64,000 nucleotides of DNA from Paludibacteraceae bacterium (GCA_016283095.1 JAEEMG010000082.1:1-64000); one strand, 5' to 3'. Counted from the stretch's first letter, positions 45,501-53,522 are shown. The notes: generated by a model from the letters alone, not told the origin. Program-made: numbers and translations.

Positions 45501-46781
45501 AAACGAAACGTTTGGATTCAGTTTGTGTGCGGCTGTGTAATGAGCAATAGTCTCCACCATACCGTAGTCGAGACCATAGGCGGTCTTTACCAGGTCTTCT
45601 CCATATCCTGTAGAACAGGCTGCCTTGACAACAAGGTTTTTGCCTGCGGATTTAGCCTCAGCCTCCAACTTTTGCAGTCCTTCGCACACCGTCTCCAACG
45701 GACGACCTGAACTTTTCTTATAGAATGTGAAGAAAATTTTCTCGTCCTCATCCATTGCCACAACCTTTGTCGTGGTACTTCCTGAGTCGATTCCTATATA
45801 GCATACATCGTCCTTGATGTCGGCGATTGCTGCGTTTTCGATTTTGTTTTGGCTCTTCTCTTTTTCCCATTCGTCTCGTTCTTTTTGCGACGCGAATAGA
45901 GGCTGCAGACCAGATTGTTTTATCTTGATCGCAGTCTTGTCGGAATTATTTAGAAGAGTTATATAATCGTTTAGACTCTTGAATGGAACGTCGTCTTTGA
46001 TAGAAAGACTTGCTCCGAGAGCAGGAATCACATTAGAGTATTCTGAGTAGATGACATCATCATCAGTCATGCCCATCTTCTTTTGGAAGATGTTTCTCAA
46101 TGCTGGTATATAGGCGAACGGACCTCCACACAAGAATACTTTAGGGAGAATGTCCATGCCACGAGACAGAGTGGAGAGCACCTGCGTCGCAACGGCATTG
46201 AATATGCTTGCTGCGATCTCTTCGCGGCAGACATTGAGTGCTATCAAGTTTTGAATGTCAGTCTTCGAGAATACACCGCAACGGCTTGCGATAGGATGTA
46301 TCGCTTTGGCGCGGAGAGCCATGTCGCTCAATTCCGCAACAGATACGCCAAGGATCATAGCCATTTGGTCGATGAACGCTCCAGTGCCACCGGCACAGTT
46401 GCCGTTCATACGGATATCTGCCTGCATATTGTGGTTGAAGAAGATCATCTTAGTGTCTTCTCCTCCGATATCCACAAGTGTCTTTGTCTCAGGATATTTT
46501 TTCAGTACTACTTCTGTCGCTGCTACAACTTCTTGAATAAAAGGTAAACCAAGACGCTCGCACAATCCCATTCCTGCACTACCTGTCGCTTGGAATCGGA
46601 CCGTAGCGTCTGCACCAATTTTCGCTTTTAATCGTTCCAGCGAGTCAGCAAGCGCTTTGGGTATGTCTGCGTTATGTCGGTTATAGTCAGTGAACAATAC
46701 TTCATTCTCATCATTGGTCGCCACAATTTTCAGTGTTGTGCTACCTGCATCCAGCCCGACATTTATCTTTTTAATCTGCAT
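42510..46781 (-). CDS. Giant 2-hydroxyacyl-CoA dehydratase activase-like protein
   Basis: A 1423-residue protein with two BcrAD/BadFG-type ASKHA ATPase domains: residues 1-280 (GLDAGSTTLKIVATND, NGNCAGGTGAFIDQM, CGVFSKTDIQNL) and about 325-600 (IGIDSGSTTTKVVAMDED, NEACSSGCGSFIDSF, CTVFMNSKVRQ). The paired cysteines match the bridging [4Fe-4S] ligands of HgdC-type activators. A Cys cluster (FRCVGCENNCHVLK) and a DUF2229/HgdB-like region follow to the C-terminus. In fermenters such activators use ATP to inject an electron into radical dehydratases; here activator and dehydratase-like parts are fused, and no CoA-transferase or dehydratase genes adjoin, so the substrate is unknown. Confidence 0.88.
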   Translation of the reverse strand: MQIKKINVGLDAGSTTLKIVATNDENEVLFTDYNRHNADIPKALADSLERLKAKIGADATVRFQATGSAGMGLCERLGLPFIQEVVAATEVVLKKYPETKTLVDIGGEDTKMIFFNHNMQADIRMNGNCAGGTGAFIDQMAMILGVSVAELSDMALRAKAIHPIASRCGVFSKTDIQNLIALNVCREEIAASIFNAVATQVLSTLSRGMDILPKVFLCGGPFAYIPALRNIFQKKMGMTDDDVIYSEYSNVIPALGASLSIKDDVPFKSLNDYITLLNNSDKTAIKIKQSGLQPLFASQKERDEWEKEKSQNKIENAAIADIKDDVCYIGIDSGSTTTKVVAMDEDEKIFFTFYKKSSGRPLETVCEGLQKLEAEAKSAGKNLVVKAACSTGYGEDLVKTAYGLDYGMVETIAHYTAAHKLNPNVSFILDIGGQDMKAIFVENGTINRLEINEACSSGCGSFIDSFAASLGYPIEQFVEKALQSTNPQDLGTRCTVFMNSKVRQCVREGATIEDISAGLAYSVVGNCLYKVLKLKDASELGDHIVLQGGTMRNKAVVRAFENSIKKTVAVSNYPELMGAYGAALYAKHMGADNRRELSKMAEACEYTVEPFRCVGCENNCHVLKNIFANGKVFYSGNKCEKVYTNKGEDERVTGFNMSLYKSELAFKKNIRLAESHGHASEKPLTIGIPRVLGMFEDYQFWYTLFTLCGIKVVTSPRSSFKMYEKGLNTIMADNICFPAKLVHGHIFDLMEKKVDRIFYPYVVYEKRDGKNENNTYNCPIVAGYSDVIKSAIDPAEKSNIPVDSPVVSFKDEKLLKKALKSYLKEILGKDFSEKTFKEAFTAAINAENAFENTLAEKAQQTLQKAKQNDRMVILLAGRPYHNDPLIQHKVSEIMTSFGIDVVTEDVARGVDESTKDSHIIPQWSYVNRIIRAAKMVAESKDNIHFVQLTNFGCGPDAFILDEVGDVLRRYGKNHTILKVDDVNNAGSLRLRIRSLVESIKFKRHTDAIKKEFKTTPEFTVLDKKKKVLLPYFSEFHTPIMPPMFELMGYEIECLPPGTPESVKAGLQYANNEVCYPATLVVGDMITALRSGKYDPNNIAFAITQTGGQCRATNYIALIKKALLAAGYDNIPVVSISVMNTINEQSGFTPNIKKAIYPILYSVLFVEAIAKMYYATAVREKEEGKAKELKNKYMDLYVAISKEGDKRATLKLLREAANEFNAAASDKKVPRIGVVGEIFIKYNSFGNQHVVDWLVSEGIEPVIPSIIEFFSQYFPNAKFNRKNNLEKVSIWRRMLNNVFEKKLVSMLNEFDKAASAFRYYEKSADINHEMENAAKIVCPAAQFGEGWLIPAEFISFAQRGINAAVSLQPFGCIANHVISKGVERKVKKLYPDMNLLFLDFDGGVSEVNVLNRLHFLARQVKMMN

Positions 46782-46800
46782 ATTAAAATCATTTCAGCCG

Positions 46801-46808
46801 CAAAGATA
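46801..46808 (-). promoter_or_regulatory. -7 element TATCTTTG for the activase gene
   Basis: CAAAGATA on the plus strand, 20 nt upstream of the ATG at 46781. No matching -33 TTTG is at the usual spacing. Confidence 0.55.
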
Positions 46809-46903
46809 CGATATTTTTGCTACATCTTAAGTCTTTCCACAATCAAAATCTCATTTTGTCACATTTATGACATCATTTCTTGTCTTACATTCAGCTTTTA
46901 TTG

Positions 46904-48088
46904 TTATTTCCTAACCCAACCTTTCGCTGTCTTGCTGCCCAACTTTTCTGCTTTCCTGAAAAATTCTTGGGCTTTGGAATTGTCTTCCAGACGATGATAG
47001 CACAGGCCTATCTGGTAGTAGGCTTCGTGGTCTGTTTTGTCGATCAGAATCGCTTTTGAGAAAAAGTCGATGGCATTTTCATATTGTTTCAGGTTTTTAT
47101 GAGTAGATGCGATTTTGCACAGCAACCATTCGTCGTCTTTGTCGAGTTCGTACGCTTTCTCATACAATGGAAGGGCTTTGTTGAATTTGCCTTGCTCGTA
47201 GTAGACGTTGCCGAGGTTTTTGTATGGCGACGCATATTTGGGGGCTGCCTCAATTGCCATATCGAGATATTTTATGCAAGAGTCCACTTGTCCGAGTTCG
47301 TAATGGGTGCAAGCCATGCCGTTATATGTGCGTGCTGGATTCTTGCTGTATTTCAGCGATTTCCTGTATTCCACCAATGCGTTGCTGTGTTCGCCGGCCA
47401 TTGTAAGAGTCAGTCCGATATTGTTGTAGACCCAAGCTTTTGACGGTTGGTAGAAACGGAAGTTTTTAGCGGAGACGAAATTCTTGTCTGCCATGAATTT
47501 CTTCAAACTTTTCTGATAAAGTTTGATAGCCTCTTCATAGTTTTTCGATGAACGTTCTGCGTTGGCAAGGTTGAATTTTATGGCATTGTATTTTTTCTTC
47601 TTGATCTTCAAAGCATGATTGAAATGGTAGATCGCCTTGGCGTTCTCTCCTTTCTCTTGAGCTATAATGCCAAGAATATTGTAGGCATCCGCAAGTTTCG
47701 GATCTCGGCTCAACGCAATCTGACATATTTTTTCGAGATCATCATACTGATGGTTGTGCAAAAGGATCGCTCCGGCCATGTTGATGAGATCTTTATTGGT
47801 AGGGTTGGCTCGCATTGCCTGTTTGATTGCGTCTACAGCCTCATCGTGTCGTTCTTCGCGTTTCAACTTATAGCACAGCTGCATGTAGGCAGACGAATTG
47901 CCAGGCATACGGTCGGTGATGTCCATAAGTTCTTCTATCGATGCGTCTGCCGATTTGAAATAGTCATCGTTCAACTCTGGCAGATGTAGAAGCTGAGTCT
48001 CGTCCTGTATGCGGAATATCGTTTGTGCCGACGTCGCTGATACAAATATCAGTAGAAATATATATAAAAATGTTTGTTTCATAGCCAT
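46904..48088 (-). CDS. Exported tetratricopeptide-repeat protein
   Basis: A 394-residue protein with an N-terminal signal peptide (KQTFLYIFLLIFVSATSA) and about eight TPR units from residue 55 onward, such as PTNKDLINMAGAILLHNHQYDDLEKICQIAL, AKAIYHFNHALKIKKKKYNAIKFNLANAERS and ASPYKNLGNVYYEQGKFNKALPLYEKAYELD. TPRs scaffold protein complexes; the partner is not identifiable. It may start at ATG 48082 instead. A -7 box TATCTTTG is on the minus strand at 48122-48115. It is single and not obviously linked to its neighbours. Confidence 0.85.
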   Translation of the reverse strand: MAMKQTFLYIFLLIFVSATSAQTIFRIQDETQLLHLPELNDDYFKSADASIEELMDITDRMPGNSSAYMQLCYKLKREERHDEAVDAIKQAMRANPTNKDLINMAGAILLHNHQYDDLEKICQIALSRDPKLADAYNILGIIAQEKGENAKAIYHFNHALKIKKKKYNAIKFNLANAERSSKNYEEAIKLYQKSLKKFMADKNFVSAKNFRFYQPSKAWVYNNIGLTLTMAGEHSNALVEYRKSLKYSKNPARTYNGMACTHYELGQVDSCIKYLDMAIEAAPKYASPYKNLGNVYYEQGKFNKALPLYEKAYELDKDDEWLLCKIASTHKNLKQYENAIDFFSKAILIDKTDHEAYYQIGLCYHRLEDNSKAQEFFRKAEKLGSKTAKGWVRK

Positions 48089-48356
48089 TTAGTCTTTGTT
48101 GTAAGATGGTTTAGCAAAGATAATTTATTTTATATGATTTGATGCTTATGAAACAGAATTTATTTGATCATGACATCATCATTGCTATTTGATTCTCCAC
48201 TGCTTTTTTGATGAATGCATTTATGGAAACACCTGTCTTTTTCACTAAAAGCGACGCTGCCTAAAAATCCTTTATAACTCATTGTGTTCATACGCTTTGA
48301 CTTTTTACAGATAGTTAATGATTTTTTTGTTCTGTCTCGTTTTTTTCGTTATCGCA
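48089..48356. other. Intergenic region with the TPR-gene -7 element
   Basis: Apart from CAAAGATA (48115-48122, the minus-strand TATCTTTG of the TPR gene) and T-rich tracts near the xerD stop, nothing structured is visible. Confidence 0.5.
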
Positions 48357-49268
48357 TTATTTGCAGTGCGGATGATACTGCATAATCTGGTCGCGCAGAT
48401 GGTCAACATTGATATGCGTGTATATTTCTGTAGTCAGAATCGACTCATGGCCAAGCATTTCCTGGATGCTGCGCAGATCAGCTCCTCCTTCTAGCAGGTG
48501 AGTGGCGAATGAGTGGCGGAAAGTGTGTGGACTGATGTTTTTTGTTATGCCGGCTTTTTCTGCCAAATCTTTGATTAATACAAAAATAGTTATGCGTGAG
48601 ATGTGTTTGCCTCGGTTGGAAAGAAACAGGTAGTCTCGTTCACTGTCTTTCACATTATCCATCTCCATACGGTCGTTTATCCAATCTTTCACAATGTCTA
48701 TACTGCTTTCTCCGATTGGCACCAGACGTTGTTTGTCTCCCTTTCCGAAGACACATATAAACTCTTGTTCAAGAGCGAGGTTGGAGATTTTCAGGTTGGA
48801 AAGCTCACTCACACGTAATCCGCAGCTGTAGAGCATCTCTATGATCGCAAGATTGCGTCTGCCTGTCGGAGTGGAGGTGTCTATCTGGGCTTCAATCGCG
48901 TCGATCTCCTCAATGGAAAGCACTTCCGGAAGATGACGGCCGAGCGATGGACATTCAAGCAGTTCAGTAGGGTCGTCAGATATCGCGTCTTCAAGAATGA
49001 GAAATTTATAGAATGATTTGATTCCGGATATTATTCTTGCTTGTGAACGGGCGGAAATACCCAATTCTACCAACGATGTCACGAAACATTCCAGGTCAGT
49101 GAGTGTCGCGGTTTCTGCCTCTATGTTCTCCGTTGTGAAATATGAAAGCAACTTCGCCAGATCCTCAAGGTACGCATCTTTTGTGTTGCCACTCAGAGAC
49201 CGCTCGACGATAAGGTATTGCTCATAGTCGCGCACCATAGGAAGATGACGAAATTTATCTATATTCAT
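48357..49268 (-). CDS. xerD: Site-specific tyrosine recombinase XerD
   Basis: XerC/D-type recombinases resolve chromosome dimers at dif. I use ATG 49268 (303 residues); the track begins at a TTG two codons earlier. The N-terminal SAM-like core-binding domain (YEQYLIVERSLSGNTKDAYLEDLAKLLSYF) is followed by the catalytic domain with Arg in YSCGLRVSELSNL, HxxR in SPHTFRHSFATHLL, and the His/Tyr pair in LGHESILTTEIYTHI. The length and motifs are those of housekeeping XerD rather than an integrase, and no att repeats or phage genes are adjacent. Divergent from aroQ. Confidence 0.92.
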   Translation of the reverse strand: MNIDKFRHLPMVRDYEQYLIVERSLSGNTKDAYLEDLAKLLSYFTTENIEAETATLTDLECFVTSLVELGISARSQARIISGIKSFYKFLILEDAISDDPTELLECPSLGRHLPEVLSIEEIDAIEAQIDTSTPTGRRNLAIIEMLYSCGLRVSELSNLKISNLALEQEFICVFGKGDKQRLVPIGESSIDIVKDWINDRMEMDNVKDSERDYLFLSNRGKHISRITIFVLIKDLAEKAGITKNISPHTFRHSFATHLLEGGADLRSIQEMLGHESILTTEIYTHINVDHLRDQIMQYHPHCK

Positions 49269-49283
49269 AAACAATATTTTTCA

Positions 49284-49331
49284 CAAATATAAGATGATTT
49301 TTTGTCACTTGGATAAAAAAGCGTAATTTTG
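49284..49331. promoter_or_regulatory. Divergent xerD/aroQ promoter region
   Basis: For aroQ: TTTG (49301-49304), 19 nt, TAATTTTG (49324-49331), a full match. For xerD: CAAATATA (49284-49291), TATATTTG on the minus strand, without a clear -33. The two elements interleave, so expression may be linked. Confidence 0.8.
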
Positions 49332-49361
49332 CGACGTTTTGTAACACATCATAAACAAGGA

Positions 49362-49808
49362 ATGAATATCATTATTATCAATGGACCCAATCTTAATCTT
49401 TTGGGCAAGAGAGAACCAACAATTTACGGAAGTCAGTCGTTTGAAGACTATTTGGATGTGTTGAAATCACGTTATCCTGATGTAAACATCGAATATTATC
49501 AGTCGAATGTTGAGGGAGAACTTATCGACACTATTCAAGAGACAGGATTTATTTCAGACGGAATTGTGCTGAATGCGGGTGCTTATACTCACACTTCAGT
49601 GGCTATTCCAGACGCGATCCGTGCCATCAAATGTCCCGTGATTGAGGTGCATATCTCCAATACACACAAGAGAGAGGAGTTTCGTCATAAGTCATTCCTT
49701 ACTGCTGCATGCTGGGGTACGATCCTTGGATTCGGTATGGATTCATACAGACTTGCTATTGAGGCTCTGATAGAGTATAACAAATCGAAGGAAGAAGACA
49801 AAGAATAA
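49362..49808 (+). CDS. aroQ: Type II 3-dehydroquinate dehydratase
   Basis: AroQ removes water from 3-dehydroquinate in the shikimate pathway to aromatic amino acids. Start set at ATG 49362 (148 residues) because the promoter's -7 box overlaps the track's start at 49329. Motifs: IIIINGPNLNLLGKREPTIYG with the catalytic tyrosine, NAGAYTHTSVAIPDAI, and VEVHISNTHKREEFRHKS with the catalytic histidine. Length is typical. It is separated by 15 nt from pyk, which uses the related substrate PEP, so both probably share the aroQ promoter. Confidence 0.95.
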   Translation: MNIIIINGPNLNLLGKREPTIYGSQSFEDYLDVLKSRYPDVNIEYYQSNVEGELIDTIQETGFISDGIVLNAGAYTHTSVAIPDAIRAIKCPVIEVHISNTHKREEFRHKSFLTAACWGTILGFGMDSYRLAIEALIEYNKSKEEDKE

Positions 49809-49823
49809 CCCCAACATCAGAAA

Positions 49824-51281
49824 ATGGCAAAAAAAACGAAAATCATAGCCACTGTTTCCGACAAGCGTTGCGACGTTGATTTTATCCGTCAGTTGTGGGA
49901 GAACGGAATGAATGTGGTGAGAATGAACTCAGCCCACCTTAGTGACGAGGGATTCCTCAGCATCATCAATAATGTGCGAGCTGTTTCGCCTGAAATAGGT
50001 ATCCTTATGGACACAAAGGGTCCAGAGGTACGTACTACTATTATTGAAGGCGAGGCTGGTAATGAAAAGATCCAGATCAAGAGTGGCGATATAATAAAGA
50101 TTGCTGGAGACGCTGCAAAAAAGAGCAGACCAGGAGAGGTTTACGTGACATATCCCGACTTTGTTAAGGATGTGAAGGTCGGCGACCATATCCTTTTTGA
50201 TGACGGAGAGATAGATGTCATGGTGTTGAGCAAGAATGACACTTGTCTTACTTGCGAGGCTCAGAATGAGGGTGAACTTGGATCACGTAAGAGTGTGAAT
50301 GTGCCTGGAGTGAGAATTAATCTTCCGTCGCTCACTGAGAGAGACAAACATAATATTCTTTTCGCAATTGAGAATGATGTCGATTTCATCGCTCATTCTT
50401 TCGTCCGCTCAAAACAGGATGTCCTTGATATCCAGCAGATTCTTGATGAACATAACAGCCCTATCAAAATAATCGCAAAGATTGAGAATCAGGAGGGTGT
50501 TGACAATATAGATGAAATACTTGAAGCTGCCTACGGTGTGATGATTGCCCGTGGAGACTTGGGTATTGAGGTGCCACAGGAGAAAATACCAGGAATCCAG
50601 CGTGTGCTTATACGTAAGTGTGTAGTGGCGCGTAAACCGGTGATTGTGGCTACTCAGATGCTTCACTCAATGATCAAGAATCCTCGTCCGACTCGTGCAG
50701 AGGTGACTGATATCGCAAATGCGATCTTCTACCGCACAGACGCATTGATGCTAAGCGGTGAGACTGCATACGGCAAATATCCGGTTGAGGCGGTCTCTAC
50801 AATGAGCAAGATTGCAGAGGAGTCTGAGAAGACAAAGTTGAAAGACAATGATATCAAAGTGCCGTTGGCAACAGGTCCTGATGATATCACTTCATATCTT
50901 ACAGAGCAGGCTGCCCGTTCAGCCGAATTGCTTCACACTAAAGCGATTGTGACAGACAGTATAACAGGACGTACCGCACGTTTCATCGCAGCCTACCGTG
51001 GTGACATCACAGTGTTGGCGATATGTTATAAGGAACGACTAATACGTCAGTTGGCGTTGTCGTACGGAGTTATTCCGATCTATCTTGCTCCAAGAGAGGA
51101 TAATCGCCATTATTTCTTTGCGGCTCTTAAATTGCTGATAGAAGACGGATTCTTGAGATTTGACGACCGTGTCGTTTATATCAGCGGAAGTCAAGAGGGC
51201 GGTGGAAATACATTCCTTGAAATCAACAGCATTGATAATATCTTTGCTAACCAAAAAGGATATCTCCTTCCGAATTTTTAG
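49824..51281 (+). CDS. pyk: Pyruvate kinase
   Basis: Converts PEP and ADP to pyruvate and ATP, the last step of glycolysis. The 485-residue protein has KKTKIIATVSDKRCDVDFIRQLWENGMNVVRMNSAH at the N-terminus, the B domain after MDTKGPEVRT, the active-site lysine region IKIIAKIENQEGVDNIDEI and metal site ARGDLGIEVP, then a C-terminal regulatory-type domain (TKAIVTDSITGRTARFIAAYRGDITVLAICY). It is probably co-transcribed with aroQ. A REP of the second family begins 2 nt after its stop. Confidence 0.96.
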   Translation: MAKKTKIIATVSDKRCDVDFIRQLWENGMNVVRMNSAHLSDEGFLSIINNVRAVSPEIGILMDTKGPEVRTTIIEGEAGNEKIQIKSGDIIKIAGDAAKKSRPGEVYVTYPDFVKDVKVGDHILFDDGEIDVMVLSKNDTCLTCEAQNEGELGSRKSVNVPGVRINLPSLTERDKHNILFAIENDVDFIAHSFVRSKQDVLDIQQILDEHNSPIKIIAKIENQEGVDNIDEILEAAYGVMIARGDLGIEVPQEKIPGIQRVLIRKCVVARKPVIVATQMLHSMIKNPRPTRAEVTDIANAIFYRTDALMLSGETAYGKYPVEAVSTMSKIAEESEKTKLKDNDIKVPLATGPDDITSYLTEQAARSAELLHTKAIVTDSITGRTARFIAAYRGDITVLAICYKERLIRQLALSYGVIPIYLAPREDNRHYFFAALKLLIEDGFLRFDDRVVYISGSQEGGGNTFLEINSIDNIFANQKGYLLPNF

Positions 51282-51282
51282 T

Positions 51283-51348
51283 GTAGGGGCAGGTTTCTAA
51301 CCTGCCCACTTTTAATATAATACATACCTGCCCATTTAATATAATATG
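51283..51348 (+). repeat. Second-family GTAG palindrome and tandem tail between pyk and ribF
   Basis: GTAGGGGCAGGTTTCTAACCTGCCC (51283-51307). Its 3' arm and downstream sequence are repeated: CCTGCCCACTTTTAATATAATACATA then CCTGCCCATTTAATATAATATG (51327-51348). The second unit ends in the ribF ATG, so the repeat supplies the start codon context. Confidence 0.9.
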
Positions 51349-52266
51349 ACAAACGTAATCGACATATTCAATTCCAAAATCGAACAACCATTGGCTCTCA
51401 CAATCGGTTTTTTCGACGGTGTGCATCTTGGCCATCGTTATTTGGTGTCTGAATTGTCGGATTGTGCGAAAAAAAGAGGCCTTGCAACCGCTGTGCTGAC
51501 TTTCCGAACTCATCCTCGTCAGGTGCTGCATTCGGATTATATTCCATCTCTGCTTACGACCACAGATGAAAAAATAGCTCTGTTGAAGGAGACTGGAGTC
51601 GATTATGTGGTGTTGACGGAATTTACACAGGAACTTTCTCTGCTTTCTGCACAGGAGTTTATGCGTCTGCTACACGACAAACTGAATGTTCGTTGCCTTA
51701 TGATTGGCTACGATCACCGTTTCGGACATAATCGCAGTGAGAAATTTGAGGATTATGTTGAGTTTGGAAAAGAGATTGGTATTGAAGTGGTACAATCGTC
51801 TCCTTTGGAGATCGACCGATTGAATGTCAGTTCATCGGCGGTGAGAAAAACGATCTCGGAAGGAGACGTTGCGAAAGCGGCGAAATTGTTAGGCAGAGAA
51901 TATTCATTGACAGGAAATGTGGTGGAGGGTTTTCACCTTGGCAGAACAATAGGTTTCCCGACTGCAAATATCGCTTATGATGATTGTCGTATGCTTCCAA
52001 AGGATGGGGTGTATGCCGTACGTGTGAATGTTGATTCACGTACATATCCGGCGATGCTCTACATAGGCTCACGCCCCACCGTCAACACGGGAAAAATAAG
52101 TGTTGAGGCTTATCTTTTTGACTTTTCTGGCGATATTTACGGAAAAGATTTGAATGTGAGTTTTGTCGACAGAATCAGGGATAGCGTAAAGTTTGATTCC
52201 GTTGAGGAATTGAAGACGCAATTGAAAAGAGACGAGGTTACAGCGAAATCCAAAATGCAAATTTAG
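51346..52266 (+). CDS. ribF: Bifunctional riboflavin kinase/FAD synthetase
   Basis: RibF phosphorylates riboflavin to FMN and adenylylates it to FAD. The 306-residue protein has the N-terminal nucleotidyltransferase domain with TIGFFDGVHLGHRYLV and the ISSTAVR-type motif (NVSSSAVRKTI), then the C-terminal flavokinase domain with LGRTIGFPTANIAYDD and PTVN. Both domains are complete. It converges with the LuxR-type regulator gene, whose stop is 6 nt away, without a clear terminator between. Confidence 0.95.
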   Translation: MTNVIDIFNSKIEQPLALTIGFFDGVHLGHRYLVSELSDCAKKRGLATAVLTFRTHPRQVLHSDYIPSLLTTTDEKIALLKETGVDYVVLTEFTQELSLLSAQEFMRLLHDKLNVRCLMIGYDHRFGHNRSEKFEDYVEFGKEIGIEVVQSSPLEIDRLNVSSSAVRKTISEGDVAKAAKLLGREYSLTGNVVEGFHLGRTIGFPTANIAYDDCRMLPKDGVYAVRVNVDSRTYPAMLYIGSRPTVNTGKISVEAYLFDFSGDIYGKDLNVSFVDRIRDSVKFDSVEELKTQLKRDEVTAKSKMQI

Positions 52267-52272
52267 CATTCA

Positions 52273-53259
52273 TTATTTCTTCAACGCATCTATATCAACC
52301 AAACCATTTACGATGGCATAGATAGTCAATCCGGCTGGACTATGGATCTGCAGTTTTCTTGCGATATTCTTTCTATGGGTGATAGCCGTGTTTACTGATA
52401 TGCAAAGATGGTCGGCGATCTCCTTGTTGCTCATGCCCTGGACAACAGCCACGATGACCTCTTTCTCTCGTTCTGAAATTGTTTCATTGGATGTTTCTGG
52501 GTCAGCGTTGGCAAAAACTGAAATCGCATTGCTTATGCGGGCAGATTTCAGATCGTTTTCTATCTTACGGATCAACGGAACGAAAATCTTGTCTTCTACC
52601 TCTTGGTGGTTTGCAAGCCAATCCTCGTTGTTGTAGATGAAATATAGAGCAGAAGTCAGACGGTTGCTGTTTGCCGCATCTGTCGGAAGGTATTTGATGA
52701 TAAGACTTTTTAGCTCTTTAAGACTCTTGTCTGCCTCTGTGTGATGCTTGGCGAACGTGTCTATATTATATGTAGTAGAGGCTTCTCCCTGCAACAGTTT
52801 CTCAATGTATGGGAATAATGTCTTTTCCTCATAATTCATGTGCTTATGAATTTCACGGGAATACTGATCGTAGAGTTGTAGGATTAGTTCTCCTACGTTG
52901 TCGTTGTTGCGGCCGGAGTCATTAAAGTCAAAGTTGTCGTTTATCGCATCGGCAAGCTCACGTCGCACGAATGGTAATTGATAATCCAGGTAGTAGCGGT
53001 GACCTGCAGCAAGATAGTGGAGCAGCGTGGAGGCGGATAACTTGCTAAGGTCATATTCGTTAGTTCCGTTTATGGTGAAGTTTACCACAGCAAGGAAAGT
53101 AGAAGTGTCGACCTTATTGGCTCGACATGTCTCATCAACGGTTTTGTCTCCAAATCCAAGAGATATGCCAAACGAGTTTAGCGACTGTAGGATATTGTAG
53201 TTGTCGCGTATGAGACTGATCATCTTGTCTCCTGCTTCGTACATTTTCAACGCCTTCAT
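52273..53259 (-). CDS. RIC/hemerythrin-like sensor fused to a LuxR-type helix-turn-helix
   Basis: A 328-residue cytoplasmic regulator. Residues 1-65 resemble the ScdA/DUF542 N-terminal domain of RIC iron-centre repair proteins (MISLIRDNYNILQSLNSFGISLGFGDKTVDETCRANKVDTSTFLAVVN), but the CCGGG cysteines are replaced by GISLGFG. Residues about 80-235 form a hemerythrin fold with ligand-type residues in HYLAAGHRYYL, HKHMNYEEKTLFPYI, FAKHHTEADK and LANHQEVEDKIFVPLI. Residues about 260-325 are a LuxR HTH (SEREKEVIVAVVQGMSNKEIADHLCISVNTAITHRKNI). A di-iron centre responding to oxygen, NO or iron and controlling transcription is the natural inference; targets are unknown. Confidence 0.88.
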   Translation of the reverse strand: MKALKMYEAGDKMISLIRDNYNILQSLNSFGISLGFGDKTVDETCRANKVDTSTFLAVVNFTINGTNEYDLSKLSASTLLHYLAAGHRYYLDYQLPFVRRELADAINDNFDFNDSGRNNDNVGELILQLYDQYSREIHKHMNYEEKTLFPYIEKLLQGEASTTYNIDTFAKHHTEADKSLKELKSLIIKYLPTDAANSNRLTSALYFIYNNEDWLANHQEVEDKIFVPLIRKIENDLKSARISNAISVFANADPETSNETISEREKEVIVAVVQGMSNKEIADHLCISVNTAITHRKNIARKLQIHSPAGLTIYAIVNGLVDIDALKK

Positions 53260-53278
53260 AATCCACTTTATTTTTATG

Positions 53279-53326
53279 CAAAGATAGCGGTTTTCGGAAA
53301 ATTATATGATACCCAAATTTGGGTAT
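53279..53326 (-). promoter_or_regulatory. Promoter and 18-bp palindromic operator of the hemerythrin-LuxR gene
   Basis: Minus-strand -7 box TATCTTTG (53286-53279), 20 nt before the start codon. ATACCCAAATTTGGGTAT (53309-53326) is a perfect 18-bp palindrome centred about 31 bp upstream of that box, overlapping the position expected for the -33 element. A plausible operator, perhaps for autoregulation. Confidence 0.7.
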
Positions 53327-53401
53327 TTGATTTTGAGCCTTTGTTGTTGGGGTCATTGACAATAGTTCTTATATTGTCGGTTCAGATTATAAAATGGTTT
53401 A

Positions 53402-53432
53402 AAACAAAAAAAAGCTTGTGTTAAACAAGCTT
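53402..53432 (-). terminator. Terminator of the tRNA-Lys/tRNA-Ser operon
   Basis: AAGCTTGT-gttaa-ACAAGCTT, 8-bp stem, followed on the minus strand by a run of T (AAAACAAAAAAAA on plus), just past tRNA-Ser. Confidence 0.88.
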
Positions 53433-53435
53433 CAG

Positions 53436-53522
53436 CGGAGAGAGAGGGATTCGAACCCCCGGTACCCTTACGAGTACACCGGTTTTCAAGACCGGCTCAT
53501 TCGACCACTCTGACATCTCTCC
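53436..53522 (-). tRNA. tRNA-Ser (TGA anticodon)
   Basis: An 87-nt class II tRNA: acceptor GGAGAGA/TCTCTCC with discriminator G, anticodon stem-loop CCGGT-CTTGAAA-ACCGG giving TGA, a long variable arm (TGTACTCGTAAGGGTACC) and T-arm GGGTTCGAATCCC type. CCA is not encoded. Second in the minus-strand tRNA operon. Confidence 0.96.

Noticed and set aside
44951-46547. Several plus-strand ORFs of 60-154 residues across the activase gene
   Set aside because: All are opposite the 1423-residue activase frame that carries conserved motifs throughout; none has a promoter.
48357-49268. xerD-like gene as an integrase marking a mobile element
   Set aside because: Length and motifs fit housekeeping XerD, neighbours are core genes, and no attachment repeats or phage/ICE genes are nearby.
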